Shown: piece by piece, positions 49,461 through 62,870 of the stretch
Layout: each line of letters begins with the position of its first letter
How positions within the stretch are numbered: position 1 is the stretch's first letter
Program-made: the position numbers and the translations under genes
The notes under the pieces: model-generated
The model's database searches: none
The model's input: only the letters and a program-made list of their open reading frames with translations
Told to the model about the DNA's origin: nothing
Origin: Histoplasma ohiense
Taxonomy: Eukaryota > Ascomycota > Eurotiomycetes > Onygenales > Ajellomycetaceae
Assembly (NCBI GenBank): GCA_017607445.1
Contig: JAEVHH010000001.1
Location: 682,001-746,000, forward strand
Direction: 5' to 3'
DNA: 64,000 nt

Positions 49461-52400
49461 GAGGAGAAGAGGCTCTGAGTCATGACATACATATACAAGA
49501 GTTCAAAGATAAAAACACAGCAACACTGATCTGTGCAAAACAGAGATCTGCTGTGAATCAGTGTCAATAGCTGCCACATTCTCAATGTGTACAGACAGTC
49601 TGAGACAGACACAGTCATGAACTATCTGATCAATTTGAGCCCACCAGTTCACTGTCTAGTAGATGAGGATTTCAATGTATGATATGATGTCTTTGAATCA
49701 AAGACAGTGAATCTGCACTGAGAAGAGGAGCTTGTTCAGTGGATCAGTGAATACAGAATGAACTTTGTGAAAGAGATAGATATTTCAACTCATATAGCAG
49801 ATTATGTGATTGATTTCATCTTCTTCAATATAATCTTTGCTTCCACTTCAGTGCATCAAGATTTACACTGCAGCTCAGATCATCAGTCTATAATTACTAT
49901 ACTGTCAACAATATCTCAGACACAGCAGAGCAGAGCTCAGATCAAGATCACAGACTCTCAGCTGAAGCTCTTTGCAGATTTTGTCAGAGATTTTATGATG
50001 AATATATTTTGCTCAGATAGAGTTGAGAATGCAGTATAGCTTGATGATCTGATCTGACACTTCACTCAGAATCTTCTGACTGCAGCTCAGACAGTCAGTA
50101 AGTCAGTGCAATAAGAATAGACTACAGCTCTCTGATGAACAGCAGACTGCTGAAGAGTGCATTGAAAACTCATCACTCATCAGACAGAGACTGCAAAGCA
50201 TCAGTTCAAGAATACAGTATACAAAGTCAAACATGCATACTGAAGACAGATGATCAATGAGATCAGAGATAGCAGAGATCTGTACTGAGTGATAGTATAA
50301 CATGAGCTGAAACTCAATCTCAGAGCACTCTCTCTGATGATTGAGGATCAGATTATAGAAGAGACAGCTGTCAAAGTCAAGATATTTTGACAAATCATTC
50401 TGAAGTAATACAACTCAGCTGATGATCTGAAATACAACTCATTGAATGATGAACACTGAAGCAGTATAAGAAATCTGCTCTGAGATTCTCAGATTGAGAT
50501 AAAGAAGATAGAGTACAATATCATTGAAGTACAGAATATCTCTTCAGACACAGATGAAATCACAGTATGGCTGCTCAAAATATACTGACAGTATATATCT
50601 CTCTTTGTACAGCAGTTATACAACTGCTGTCTCCAGCTCTGCCACTTCTCACAAATCTGAAAGTTGACAGAAATGACAATAATACTCAAGATAGATAAGA
50701 GAGACAGAAGCTCAGTTCACTTCTGAAAACTCATTACTCTTCTCTCAGTAATCTTCAAAAGGCTGAAACACATTGTTGCAAGACAACTGATGTACACAGC
50801 ACTCATTCATAATATAGTCAGCTCACAGTATGAAGAGACACTGCTCAGATAATCAGCAATGAATCTGATAGCTGCTTTCACTCATGAAATGAAGACAGCC
50901 TTCACATAAAACAAGAAGATATTCATGATCACAATGAATGTACAGAGTGTCTTTGATGCTATGCTGTGCAGACAATTACTTCAGCAGATGATACAATAAA
51001 GATGATTATATAAACTGCTACAACTCATTGACAGCTTTCTCACTGAACACAGAGCTCAGATTCAGCTGAAGAGAATCATCACAGCAGCATATTAGATACA
51101 ATGTGATATATTACAGAGATTTTCTCTATCATCAATACTGTTTCTTCTGTATCTGACAGAGCTGCTGTGGCAGAACTCAGAATTGTACTTTGACTATACA
51201 GATAATCTGAATACTTGACAGACTACACACTCATTTGACAGCAATGCTACTCTTCTCAGTCATAATATACAGAGTATTCTGAGATGAGAAGAGACAAACA
51301 AGATGATCTTCACATCAGAAAAACTTGAGATGATTCATCTCACAAGAAAGTAATACAATGAAGTATTATTAGTAATTGTGTCAGAGAATCTGATCATACA
51401 CTCTGTCACTGTCTCAGCTAAACAGAAGTCAGTATTTCACTGACTGAGTATATACTTTAACAGAAGACTCATCTGAAAATTATATATCTCTGTCTGAGTA
51501 AAGAAGACAAGAGCTGTGACTCAGCACATCTGAAGCTTAGAGAAGATCAGAGATGAGTTCTCAGCAGATGCTCTGTAGAAGATGATCACTATCTGCATGA
51601 TTTTCTCACTGCTCTATAGCACAGAGATTTGATACAGCAGCTGCACACAGTCAGTAAAACACATGAGCAGAAGTGAGAAGATCAGCTCTCATCTGAGATG
51701 ACATATAAAGACAGTTGAGAAGATGCTTATCATAGCAGTCAGAGAAGTTCTTTCAGTTTTTCATACAATATCTATCACAATTCTATATCAGAATGCTGGG
51801 CTTTCATCAGCAATGATAGCTCTGAAGAAGATCAAAATACATTTCACAACAAGACTTCAGATGATAAATGAGAGACATTCACTGACTTCACAAATAATTT
51901 CTTCAATGATCACACATGAAAGAAGGGCTGAAACTCAGCAGCATTCAAAGATCAAGATTCAGAGATTGAAGACACTGCTATCTGCAGTCAATAGATTCAC
52001 ACTTATCATTTCACACTACTCAGAGAGATGCAGAACAGATCTCACAGAGAGTGTAGATAAAAAGAATACTGCTCAGATATTCAAAAAATAATGAAGAAGT
52101 CAATTTTCAACAGATCTATATGTTTTCTCAGATGAATCAGAACAGATTTTTGACAACAGCAGACAGATTGACTATGACTTTATAGTCTATCAGAGAAACA
52201 AACAACTGATCAGCTTCTCAGCTGCACTGAGCTCTATATCACATATCTTCAATGCTGAGACAGTTGATATCTACTGTGCATTAGAGTGTGCAGTGAAGCT
52301 TCTACTCTGTATCACAGATGACAGTATTAATTCTTGAATCTGACTCTGTCTTGACAACATCTCAGTCATCTGAGATATACAGAGCAGTGTGATGATCTTC

Positions 52401-52990
52401 TCAAACTGAGTCTACAGCTGCTGTCATGAGCTTCTCAGACAACATAATATGAATCTGAAATGAGTCTCTGAGTATATGAGAATAGAGAGCAATGAGAAAG
52501 CAGATCATCTGACTAAGCAGACAGTCTCATCTACTGCAGTCTCAGTCTATAAACTTGAGATTATATTCACAGTCAGTGAAGTTCACACAGTGATCAAACA
52601 GCTCAGTCAAGAGACAGAGTGAGAGTGATGAAACAGAGTCTGTGAAAAGCTCTCTGACTGATATCAGAGCTGAAGATTCAGCAGATCAACTGTGAAATAT
52701 CAAATAAAGATCTCTTCAAAGCTCACCATGTCACAGCATATTCTTCATCACTGACTCACACTTCACTTCTCTCATGAGAACTTTTTCTGATACCACAGAC
52801 ACTTTCAGCATACAGATGTAAGGCTCATCAGTGTCTGTGGATACAATAAGAGCTCAGAACATTTGATGCTCTGTCAACATTCACAGAGACACTTTTCTCA
52901 CTGACTCAAGAGATCAGCAGCACAGTCATACAATCAGATGACAGCTGTTGTCTATCTAGAGTCTCTGATCTCTATAGACTTTGTAGAACT
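49461..52990 (+). pseudogene. L2 ORF2: endonuclease, RT, RNase H
   Basis: Endonuclease at about 49470-49930 with DFN remnant and CSSDHQ near 49870-49890. RT is about 50100-52080, with YTDN at 51195-51206 for YADD. An open stretch (51723-52091) covers the end of RT and the connection to RNase H, which lies at 52110-52560 with NEKADHLT. The C-terminal motif CGYNKSSEHLMLC is near 52838-52876. Part of the endonuclease start is left of B2 (before 43083). Confidence 0.84.
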
Positions 52991-53099
52991 GCTTGGCCAC
53001 ACACAGTTCTACACACAGTACTGCATGAGATAACACAGCTGTTTGAGCACATATCATCTGACAGACTCTCACAGCAGTTCCAAGTCTATACAGACAGTA

Positions 53100-53360
53100 C
53101 AGATAGCACAACATCTGATACAACTGATTCAATCAGTACAATAGATTCAATCAATGCAATTGATACAAACAGTACAATTGATTCAATCAGTACAATCAGC
53201 TCAATCAGTTCAATTGATACAAACAGTACAATCAATTCAACTGATTCAATCAGTACAATCAGTTCAACCAGTTCAATTGGTACAAACAGTACAATTGATA
53301 CAATTGATACAATCAATTCAATCAATTCAATTGATTCAACTGATGCAAATGATTAAATCA
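53100..53360 (+). repeat. Degenerate tandem repeat in LINE 3' region (L2)
   Basis: Same unit family as 10740-10990, with different unit order and number. Both strands are open through it. Confidence 0.8.
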
Positions 53361-53365
53361 GTATG

Positions 53366-54017
53366 ATGAGCTCATCTATTTCAACTAGCTGTGGTGTAAT
53401 CAGTACAGTCTGTATGCTGACTCAGCTTTCAGCTGCAGACATGTACTCTTCTTCTCTCTTCTCACTGCTCTTTCTGTCTCTCTTCATTTCTTTTCTCTCA
53501 CAATCTTCTTCAGTGCTCTCTTCTCTCTCTCTTCTCAGATTTGTGCTGAGTTATGTGACTGTAAGATGTCACAGAGAACACAGTCTTTTCTTCACTCTTC
53601 TCTTTATTTTTCTTTTCAGAACACTTATTTTTTCTCTTTTCTTTTGTCTATCTCATCTGTTTTTTCTCTGCTGTTAGAAGCACAGACAGTTTTCAGATCA
53701 ACTGAGAGAGTTATCTCTCTTCATTCACTGTAAAGTCTTTCAGACACAGCAGCAGCAGTTTCCCTTGAGAATCACACTATAACTCCATCATGAATGATCA
53801 TACATTGAGTCAGAAATGAATGCACAGCTCAGTAAAATCCTTTTCAATGAGCTGAGTCTTCTCAAGAGTTGTCATCTGAATTCTGTTTTCTTTCTCTCTG
53901 TGTACATAGAAATCTCTTCAGTGTAGCACATCTTCATACCCTTCGGGAGGCTTCTGAAACACAGGCGCTGCCCGTGTTTTCTCCGGGATGTTAAACCAAT
54001 ACAAACAAACAAACAAA
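53366..54017 (+). other. L2 3' region and (CAAA)n tail
   Basis: Pyrimidine-rich stretch (53440-53660), then the 3' end shared by all three LINEs. The last 80 bases are least decayed, with CTTCGGGAGG and CAGGCGCTGCCCG at 53942-53974. No gene is seen. Confidence 0.8.
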
Positions 54018-55420
54018 TCTATGAAAGATGATCATTATCTATATAATTCTCTTACTGCTCTATAGCACAGAGATCTGGTACAGCAGCTGCATACAGTCAA
54101 TAAGATATATAAATAGAAGTGAGAAAATCAGCTTCTATCTGAAATAATATATGAGAATAATTGAGAAGATATTTATCATAACAGTCAGAGAAGTTCTTTC
54201 AGTTTTCTGTACAACATCTGTTGCAACTCTATACTGAAATGCTGAACTTTCATCAACAATGATAGCTCTGAAAAAGATCAAAATGTGTTTTGTAACAAGA
54301 CTTCAGATAATGAATAAAAGACACTCACTAACTTCATAAATAGCTTTTTCAATGATCATATATAAAAGAAAGACTGAAATCTGGCAGTATCTGAAGATCA
54401 AGATTCAGAGGTTGAAGATGCTGCTGTCTATAGTCAATAGATTCACACTTGTCATTTCACACTACTCAGAGAGATGTGGAATAGATTTCACAGAGAATAT
54501 AGATAAAAAGAGTACTGCTCAAATGTTCAAAAAATAATAAAAAAGTCAATCTTCAATAGATCTATATATCTTCTCAGATGAATCAGAACAGATTTTTGAC
54601 AATAGCAGATGAGTAAACTATAACTTTATAGTCTATCAGAGAAATAAACAGCTGATCAGCTTCTCAGCTGTACTGAGCTCTATATTACATATTTTTGATG
54701 CTGAGACAGTTGATATCTACTGTATATTAGAGTGTGCAGTGAAGCTTCTATTCTGTGTCACAGATGACAGTATTAATTCTTAAATCTGACTCTGTTTTGA
54801 CAATATCTCAGTCATCTGAGATATATGAAGCAGTGTGGTGATTTTCTTGAACTGAGTCTACAGTCACTGTCACAAACTTCTCAGATAACATAATATAAGT
54901 CTGAAATGAGTCTCTGAGTATATGAAAATAGAGAATAATAAGAAAGTAGATTATCTGACTAAGTGAATGATCTCATCTACTGCAGTCTCAGTCTATGAAC
55001 TTGAGATTATATCCACAGTCAGTGGGGTCTGCATAATGATCAAACAGCTCAGTCAAGAGACAGAATGAGAATGATAAAACAGAGTCTGTGAAAAGCTCTC
55101 TGACTGATACTGAGACTGAAGATTCAGCAGACTGACTGTGAAATATCAAATAAAAATCTCTTCAGAGTTTATTATATCATAGCATACTCTTCATTGCTGA
55201 TTTGCACTCTGCTTTTTTCATGAGAACTTCTTCTGATATCACAGATACTTTCAGCATACAGATGCAAGACTTGTCTGTATCTGTGAACACAATAAAAACT
55301 CAGAATATTTGATACTCTGTTGATATTCACAGAGACATTTTTCTCTCTGACTCAAGAGATCAGCAGCACAGCCACACAACTGAGTGACAATTATTGTCTA
55401 TCTAGAGTTTTTGATCTCTA
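54018..55420 (+). pseudogene. L3 ORF2 part 2: RT end, RNase H, C-terminus
   Basis: Resumes exactly after the duplicated TCTATGAAAGATGA. The RT thumb region is 54018-54540. RNase H is about 54550-55010, with DES for DGS. The C-terminal Cys/His motif region near 55280-55320 has lost its first cysteine. Heavily decayed. Confidence 0.8.
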
Positions 55421-55549
55421 CAGACTTTGTAGAACTGCTTGACTGCACACAGTTCTACACACAGTACTGTATAAGATAACACAATTGTTTGAACACACAT
55501 CATCTGACAGCCCCCCACAGCAGTTCCAAGTCTATACAGGCAGTACAGA

Positions 55550-55800
55550 TAGCACAACATCTGATACAACTGATTCAATCAATACAATAGATTCAACTGA
55601 TGCAATTGATACAAACAGTACAATCAGTTCAATCAGTACAATCAGCTCAATTGATTTAATTGATACAAACAGTACAATCAGTTCAACTGATTCAATTGAT
55701 ACAAATGATACAATTGGTATAATTGATTCAATTAATTCAATTGATTCAACTGATGCAAATGATTCAATCAGTATGATTGACTCATCTGTTTCAATTAGTT
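55550..55800 (+). repeat. Degenerate tandem repeat in LINE 3' region (L3)
   Basis: Third copy of the repeat. Here the Ser/Thr/Ile/Asp frame is open from 55485 to 55976, the longest of the three, preceded by TSSDSPPQQFQVYTGSTDST. This may be the end of ORF2 or a separate small frame. Confidence 0.78.
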
Positions 55801-56044
55801 ATAATGTAATCAGTACAGTCTGTATGCTGACTCAGTTGATATACTCTCAGCTGCAGATATGCACTCTTCTTCTCTCTTCTCACTGCTCTCTCTATTTCTC
55901 TTTACTTCTTTTCTCTCACAATCTTCTTCAGTGCTCTCTTCTCTCTCTCTCTCTGAGTTTGTATCAGATTATATAACTGTAAGATGTTACAGAGAGCACA
56001 GTTCTTTCTTCACTCTTCTCTTTATTTTTCTTTTCAGAATATTT

Positions 56045-56557
56045 TGTAACAGGCGTACTTCGATTAACGATTTGATACTATTCTAATTACAGATTACGAA
56101 TTGATTAAGGAAAGAAAGAGAAAAGAAATCAGAAGAAAAGGTCATACAAAGAGGGTTCTTATAGAGAGAAATTTGAAGTGGAAGAATATCAGAAGCCACT
56201 CCACAGTGAAGTGTGGAGTGGAAGAACATTAAGAGCTACACAGAAGAATTGTTAGAAACTATACAAGTACAGAGCATGAAGTGGAAGAATCATTGAGAGC
56301 TACACAGAAGAATTGTTAGAAACTATATAAGCACAGAGCATGAGATGAGAGAATCATTGAGAACTACACAGAAGAATTGTTAGAAACTACATAAGTGCAG
56401 AGTATGAAGTGAAAGAACATTAAGAGCTATATGAAAGAATTGTTAGAGACTACACAAGCATGGAGCACAGAGTGGAAGAACATTGAGGATTACACATGAT
56501 TGCAATGACAGAAGTTGATTGTGTAAGTTAATTGCTAATAGATGCTAACCCATCACA
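56045..56557 (-). repeat. C3 3' LTR (513 bp)
   Basis: Begins TGTAACAGGCGTACTTCG, ends CCATCACA. The purine tract beside it is the best preserved of the family (TAGAGGGGGATAA on the minus strand, 56558-56570). Confidence 0.9.
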
Positions 56558-59500
56558 TTATCCCCCTCTACCAGAGTGAGTGAGGACTCATAGATGTCAA
56601 GGGCGGCGGTGTCCTTCAAGATGAATGTGGGTTTCCAGGTCGGATGATTGTATTCTACTCATTTGACAAGGTATTCATGACAGTGGTGGTTGGTTCTATC
56701 ATCAAAGATTGCTTCAATTTCTCACTCAAGTTCATTATCTTCTTCTACAATGATGGGTGGCTGTCAATCAGAGATTCTCTGGAAGAGGAATGGATTCTCA
56801 GCTGTGGGTTGAAGCAGATTTGTATGAAAGATGTTGTGAATATCAGATGAAGTGTTGAGTTGATAATCATATGTATCTAGCACTTTCTTCACTGTATACT
56901 TGATATGACAGTAATCTAGTATATGCAAGGGATGATCTGTTCTTATGTTCTTGAAATCTAGTCAGACTTTGTCTTCTACATAGTATCAGATTGCAGAACT
57001 TTTTCTGATGTTTATTTGATTTTTATAATTTTGCTGAGCACTGATCATTGAAGCTTCTGTTTATTTACAGACTTTCTTCAGCTTGTTCATGATGTTCTCT
57101 GCTGTCTGTATAAGACTGTGAATGTACACAATTTCTTGAGAAGTCTCAGAGAAGTCCAGAACCTCTAAGTTGTATCTGTATAGAAGAAAGAATAAGCTTA
57201 CATCTGTCATAGCAGAATCTCAACTGTTAATCACAATCTCAGCATATGACAGTAGATTGCTTCAATTGTTTTGTGCATAATTGCAGAACTTATAGAGAAT
57301 GTTCTTTACTGTTTGTATTATTCTCTCAGTAGCTTCATCAGTCTCTGAGTAATACACTGTTGATAACTTTCATTCAATTTTTAATAATTGACATATATGG
57401 GCTCAGAGTGTGCTGATGAATTGACTGTCTCTATCTGACACAATGAATGAAGACAGACTGTGTATATGATAGAACAGGCTTCTGATGAAGACATCTGCAA
57501 CTACTTCAGCATTCATCTTGTCACAGAGCTGTAGTATTACACTCTTGCTGAGTTGATCAACAATGACTAGAATGTTTATAGAATCTTCACTTTTGAGTAA
57601 GAAAACTGTAAAATCAATAGCTATATTGTGTCAAGTTCAGTTGAAGATAGATAGAGACTTCAGCATCTCTTTTTGATGTTCACATCATGCTGTCACTGAG
57701 TCACAGTGATCACAGTTGTGTATGAACTGATGTATATCTTTCAACATATCTGATCAGTAGAATTCTCAGATAATAATGTTGTACATGATTTTGTATTCTG
57801 AATGCTTGATCATCAGTGAATCATAAATTTCTTATATGATCTGTATTTGTAGAGGTTCTGAATTGAGGACTCATTGCCTATCTCAAAAGCATAAGCAGTT
57901 GTCATTGTTGATTGAATATGCTGAGATATTCATTCTTGAGTATACATCTGTGAGGAATTGAGATGCTTTGCTTTGTACAGCTTCAGCAGCTTGTTGTCAG
58001 AATTCATCTATCTCTACTGCTAGTCTTCATTGTTCTTCAAGTGAGAGTTCTTGAGCTCAGAACTGATTGATATGTATGCAGAATTCATCTGATTGTGTAG
58101 AACTTTCTATGATTGCAGAGTTGATTAATCAATGCTTTTGATATTTTCATCTGTCATTCAAGTCATCAGATGGCATATCTTGTTCTCAGTGAGACAGAAC
58201 ATTCACAAAAGTATTCTCTACTTCAGATTGATAATAAATTGTGAATGAAAAACAGCTAAGAAACAATGATCAACACATATGTCTTTCAGTGAGCTTACAA
58301 GTGATTGTGAAGTACTTTAGATTTTTATGATTGATAACAATCTTGAATCTCTTGACACTCATGAGTTTGAATTCTCATTCTTCAAAACATTGTATGATTG
58401 CTAGAAGCTTCTTGTTGTAGATCTTATAGTTGCATTCAGTGAGTGACATCTTTTTCAAAATAAAGGCACAAGATTGTAGAATATCTTTGTTGTTATATTG
58501 CATCAGTGTTTCATCTACTACATAATCTGAGATGTCTGTTTCAAGAATTGTATGCTTATCTGAATTGAATGATTGCAGCATTGAGATGTTTGTGAACATA
58601 CACTTCAGCTTTTTAAATACTGCATTCACTTCATCAGTTCATTGAAATACAGCATCTTTTCAGATCAGATCTGTTAGTGATTGTATGATATTGAAGAAGT
58701 TCTTGATAAATCTTCAGTAGAAGTTGACAAACTCTAGAAAACTTCTAGTCTCTTTTATCAAGACTGATGTCTCTCAGTTGAGGATTGCTTCCACCTTCTT
58801 AGAATTCATACATATGTCTTTTTCAGCTTCAATGATGAATTCTAGATAGATCATAGACTTGATCTCAAAGTCACATTTATCAATGTCCACTTACAGTCCA
58901 GCTTTTTGTAGATGGTCAAGAATTTGTCATATATACTTACAGTGCTCAATGAGCAATTCATTGATGAAGATCAAGATATCATTTATGTACACTGAGATGA
59001 TCTCATCAAGCAGATCTTGTAGAGCTCAGTTAATGTATTTCTGAAATGTACTTGAAGCATTTGCTAATCCAAAGAGAGTCACTGTCCATTTGTATAATTC
59101 ATAACACATACAAAAGACAGTTAGTCATTCATCATCTTCATTAATTTTTATCTTGTAGAAGGCTGCAGAGATGTCAAGTTTTGTAAATCATTTTGCTTTT
59201 TCTATTCATTCAAGTGTTTCATTGATGAGTAAAAGAGAGTATCAATTCTTCTGTGTAATCTTGTTGAGTTCTTGATAGTCAACACAGAATCATAAGCCTT
59301 CTTCTGATTTCTTTGCAAACAGTACAGATGCCACAGCAGATGAGTTGTTAATATGAATGAAGTCTTTGTCTAGTAATCTGTTGAGCATTTTTTGTAGAAT
59401 GAGAAGCTTGTCATATAATATACTGTAGAGAGAACCTCAGAGCAGTTGCAGATTCTTATCATCTTTTTTGATGAGCTCAATTGTATGATCTATACTAAAT

Positions 59501-60105
59501 TCTCAGTGAGAGAGAAGCTTTTCAGCTTCTTTCTTGTTGAACACATCTGTGAAGTCTTTGTATGATTTGAGTAGTTTCTTGCACAGTTTCTTGAGATCTT
59601 TGAGTTCTAACTTTTCTAACACTTTCTTGATATCTGTCATGCTAGCAGTGAACACTTGAATGTTCTTCTTCTCATGCACTTGATGGATTAGTAGTTTGTA
59701 CACTTTCACTGATATCTGGGTGAGATCAGTGGTTCTATTGACATCCTTCTTATAAACACAGTCATCTTCTGAGAAAATAAGACAGTGATTGTATGCATTC
59801 AACAAGGTTTCAAATTCTGTGAGCTATGATAGACTGAGTATTAGATTGTACTCAAGGTTTTGTATTTCATATATATATACATTCTTTTTCTCATGTCCTT
59901 CTACATCAACATTAAATCTTATCATGTTGTAGAAGGTGGATTCTCTGAGGCTGTCAAATCCACTGAGCTTATGCAGTTTGAGAAAGAGAATATGCTGGAG
60001 CTTATACTTCTCAACCAGCTGAGTGTCTATAAGAGTGTAGTGAAGAAAACCACTGTCTATCATTGCTTGTATATTGACTAAACTATTTACAATGACAGAG
60101 ATCAT
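56558..60105 (-). pseudogene. pol: C3 pol
   Basis: Chromodomain end at 56560-56730 with EYLVK and TWKPTFILKD, clear enough to place family C among chromoviruses. Integrase is about 56900-58150, RNase H 58240-58629, RT about 58630-59470 with the box near 58990 reading YIND. The linker is 59503-59805. Protease is 59824-60105 with AMIDSG, DSG at 60049-60057. Many stops. Confidence 0.83.
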
Positions 60106-60239
60106 AATTGTATCTGCTTGTATCTTCTGCTCAAATCTTCAGCTAGCTTTTTGCTCTTTGAGTTCTTGTCTATATTTTAGAGTGAGAGCTCATCTTTTCT
60201 CTGTTCTTGTCTATCTGCAGATGACACAGTGTTCATGTG

Positions 60240-61190
60240 TGTGGGGGGTTTACTCAGAGCAATTGCATTTGAACATTGATTTATGAAGTGTTCTGACTTG
60301 TCACAGTGTATGCAGACTTCTCTGGCAATTCAGTCAGTGATGTTCTTCTCTGAGACATTGAGAATCCTCAGACAACTTGCATTTATGTGTGAGATTCAGT
60401 TCATTGATTCTGATTCAGAGGTGGGGGGTGCTGCAGAGTGGTTCAGAGTGTATGCATTTATTCAGTGAAATTCTCTGTGATTTTGAAGCATGCAGAACTG
60501 AGACAGATTGTTGTTCAACAGACAAAAATCAGCACAGAATTCACTGTATATTGAGAGCTTTGAATGCTCTACACTTCAGTTATGCAACTGAAAGTTCAAG
60601 TTCTTGAACAATATGTTGATCTTGACAGTATTATCTCAGTCTTACTCATCTGCTTCTAGGAGCTTGTAATTGAATTCAGAAAGATAAATTGTCAACACAA
60701 CATTCATCTGATGAGTTTGATTAAGTCAGTCTAACATTTTGACTTGAAGTATAGAATTGAGAAAGAGGAAGTTGAGTTGTTGAAAGACTAGCTCTGATGT
60801 ACACTGATGATTCTGACAATAACTCATTCAGAGTTGGAATTTTGCTAATATGTTGTCATTCAATCTGCTATAAATATACCATGCTTGATTGAATAGTGAG
60901 TCTATTGCTCATCTATTGATGTTCAATTTGGCATTTGCTTTTGACTTTCATGTGAGGTAGAGCACTAGATCTTCCTTGTATTTATTGAGGATTGAAAGCT
61001 TCTCTCTTAAGAGCTTTTCATGAGGTGTGGGTGTAGAAGAAACAGTGAACACAGAAATGCTCATCTCAGTCAGTCATTGTTGCAATTCAGTCATTTGTAG
61101 CATCTGCTGCTGAAGGATGCTTTGTAGATCTAAGTTATCATCCACTGCATTTGAGTGCAGCAGATGTTTGTAGAATTGCTCATAGTTCAT
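60240..61190 (-). pseudogene. gag: C3 gag
   Basis: The start codon is at 61190-61188. Gag core is about 60640-60960 and the knuckle region 60255-60320. The leader follows to 61567 with the same short repeats as C1 and C2. Confidence 0.76.
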
Positions 61191-61567
61191 TTCAATATCT
61201 AAGAATATATAATAATAAAAAAAAAGAAAAGAAATACTTGTAGACACTCAGTTCTCTCACAGACACTATTCACAGTATTGCAGTGCTAAGCTTTGTCAAG
61301 CTTCTTCATGAACACTATTCACAGTGTTACAGTTCACAGACACTCAGATCTTGTAGAATATGATTGATTGTGTCTCAGACATTTAGACACAACAGTCTAT
61401 ATAACTAATGATAAGAGCACTCAGACTCACAAGAGATCTCTTGTAACAACTAGACACTCAGATCTGTAAACAACACACTCAGATGTAAGAACTGATAACA
61501 ATACACTTGAATGTAAGAACTAATAATGAGACACTCAGATCTTAAACACAGAAGAATCAATTCATAA

Positions 61568-62080
61568 TATAATGAGCATACTTCAATTAATGATTTGATA
61601 CTATTCTAATTACAGATTCCAAATTGATTAAGAAAAGAAAGAGAAAAGAAATCAGAAAAAAAAATCATACAAAGAGAGTTCTTATAGAGAGAAATTCAGA
61701 ATGAAAGAATATCAGAAGCCACTCCACAGTGAAGTGCAGAGTGAAAGAACATTAAGAACTACATGAAAGAATTGTTAGAAATTACACAAGCACAGAGTAT
61801 GAGATGGGAGAATCATTGAGAGCTATACAGAAGAATCATTAGAAACTATATAAGCACAGAGTATGGAGTGAGAGAATCATTGAGAGCTATATGAAAGAAT
61901 TGTTAGAAACTATATGAGTGCAGAGCATGAAGTGGAAGAACATTAAGAGCTATGCAGAAGAATCATTAGAGACTACACAAGCACAGAGCACAGAGTGGAA
62001 GAACATCGAGAGTTACACATGATTGCAATGACAGAAGTTGATTGCGTAAGTTAATTGCTAACAGATGCTAACCCATCACA
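61568..62080 (-). repeat. C3 5' LTR (513 bp)
   Basis: Same length as 56045-56557. The terminal TG has decayed to TA (TATAATGAG), so this end would no longer be a normal integrase substrate. Confidence 0.88.
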
Positions 62081-62414
62081 TATTTACTTTTTCTCTTTTC
62101 TTTTGTCTATCTCATCTGTCTTTTCTCTGTTATTAGAAGCACAGACAGTTCTCAGATCAATTGAGAGAGTTATTTCTCTCCATTCACTATAAAGTCTTTC
62201 AGACACAGTAGTGGCAGTTCTCTCAGAAACCACACTATAGCTTTACTAGACTGACTGTGTGACCATGCATGAAACTGGGACTAAATATTTCTTCAGTTCC
62301 ATTATCAAATTTCTTAGTTCTGGTCCCATATAGTGTTTATTAAATTAGTCACTTTACACTGTTTATATTATAAATCTAGTCCCAGGTCATGTTCTTCTTA
62401 TAAATTACTGATTC

Positions 62415-62461
62415 TGGTCCCATTTGGTCCCATTTTGTTAAAATGGGACCAAATGGGACCA
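62415..62461. repeat. Perfect hairpin inside element X
   Basis: Two 22-nt arms (62415-62436 and 62440-62461) separated by GTT are perfectly complementary. Each arm holds two GGTCCCATTT units. Confidence 0.93.
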
Positions 62462-62564
62462 TGATTTACCCTATATAGATGATATAATGCTGTGAGCATT
62501 ATCAAAAATCATTATCTATCAAAAGAAGTTTAGTGTATTTATGCTCTAGTTCTATTTTGAACTA

Positions 62565-62870
62565 GTAATGATAGTGATAGATAGATTCGCCGCGGTAGAT
62601 AGATTGGCAGCGATAGATTAGCAGCGATAGATTAGCAGCGATAGATTAGCAGCGATAGATAGATTGACAGTGATAGATAGATTGACAGCGATAGATTAGC
62701 AGTGATAGATAGCTTAGTAGTGAGGGATAGCTTAGCAGCGAGGGATAGCTTGCAGCAATAGATAGATTAGCAGTGATAGCTTAGCAGCGAGGGATAGCTT
62801 AGCAGCGGCGATAGATTAGCAGCAGTAGATAGATTGGCAGGGGTAAATTGATTGACAGCACTAGATAGAG
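62565..62870 (+). repeat. Minisatellite inside element X
   Basis: Tandem units around GATAGATTAGCAGC, 14-18 nt each, roughly 18 copies with small variations. Many units keep CG. Confidence 0.88.

Larger units (their letters stand above)
40941..54017 (+). mobile_element. LINE copy L2, apparently full length, interrupted by B2
   Basis: Flanked by a 14-bp duplication TCTATGAAAGATGA (40927-40940 and 54018-54031), the signature of target-primed reverse transcription. About 6.7 kb without B2. It has a leader, ORF1 with cysteine clusters, ORF2 with endonuclease, RT and RNase H, the tandem repeat and a (CAAA)n tail. It is the only LINE here with its 5' end in the window. Confidence 0.9.
56045..62080 (-). 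mobile_element. Gypsy chromovirus C3, uninterrupted, inserted in L3
   Basis: 6036 bp with 513-bp LTRs and duplication TATTT at 56040-56044 and 62081-62085. Same layout as C2. The first base pair of CG/GG-rich motifs near the left LTR is better kept than in C1 or C2 (56590-56640). Confidence 0.92.

Noticed and set aside
56644..56850. Independent plus-strand gene in C3
   Set aside because: It overlaps the chromodomain and integrase C-terminal coding strand on minus and is not kept in C1 or C2.
62565..62870. CRISPR-like array
   Set aside because: Units are 14-18 nt in tandem without unique spacers, inside a eukaryotic MITE.
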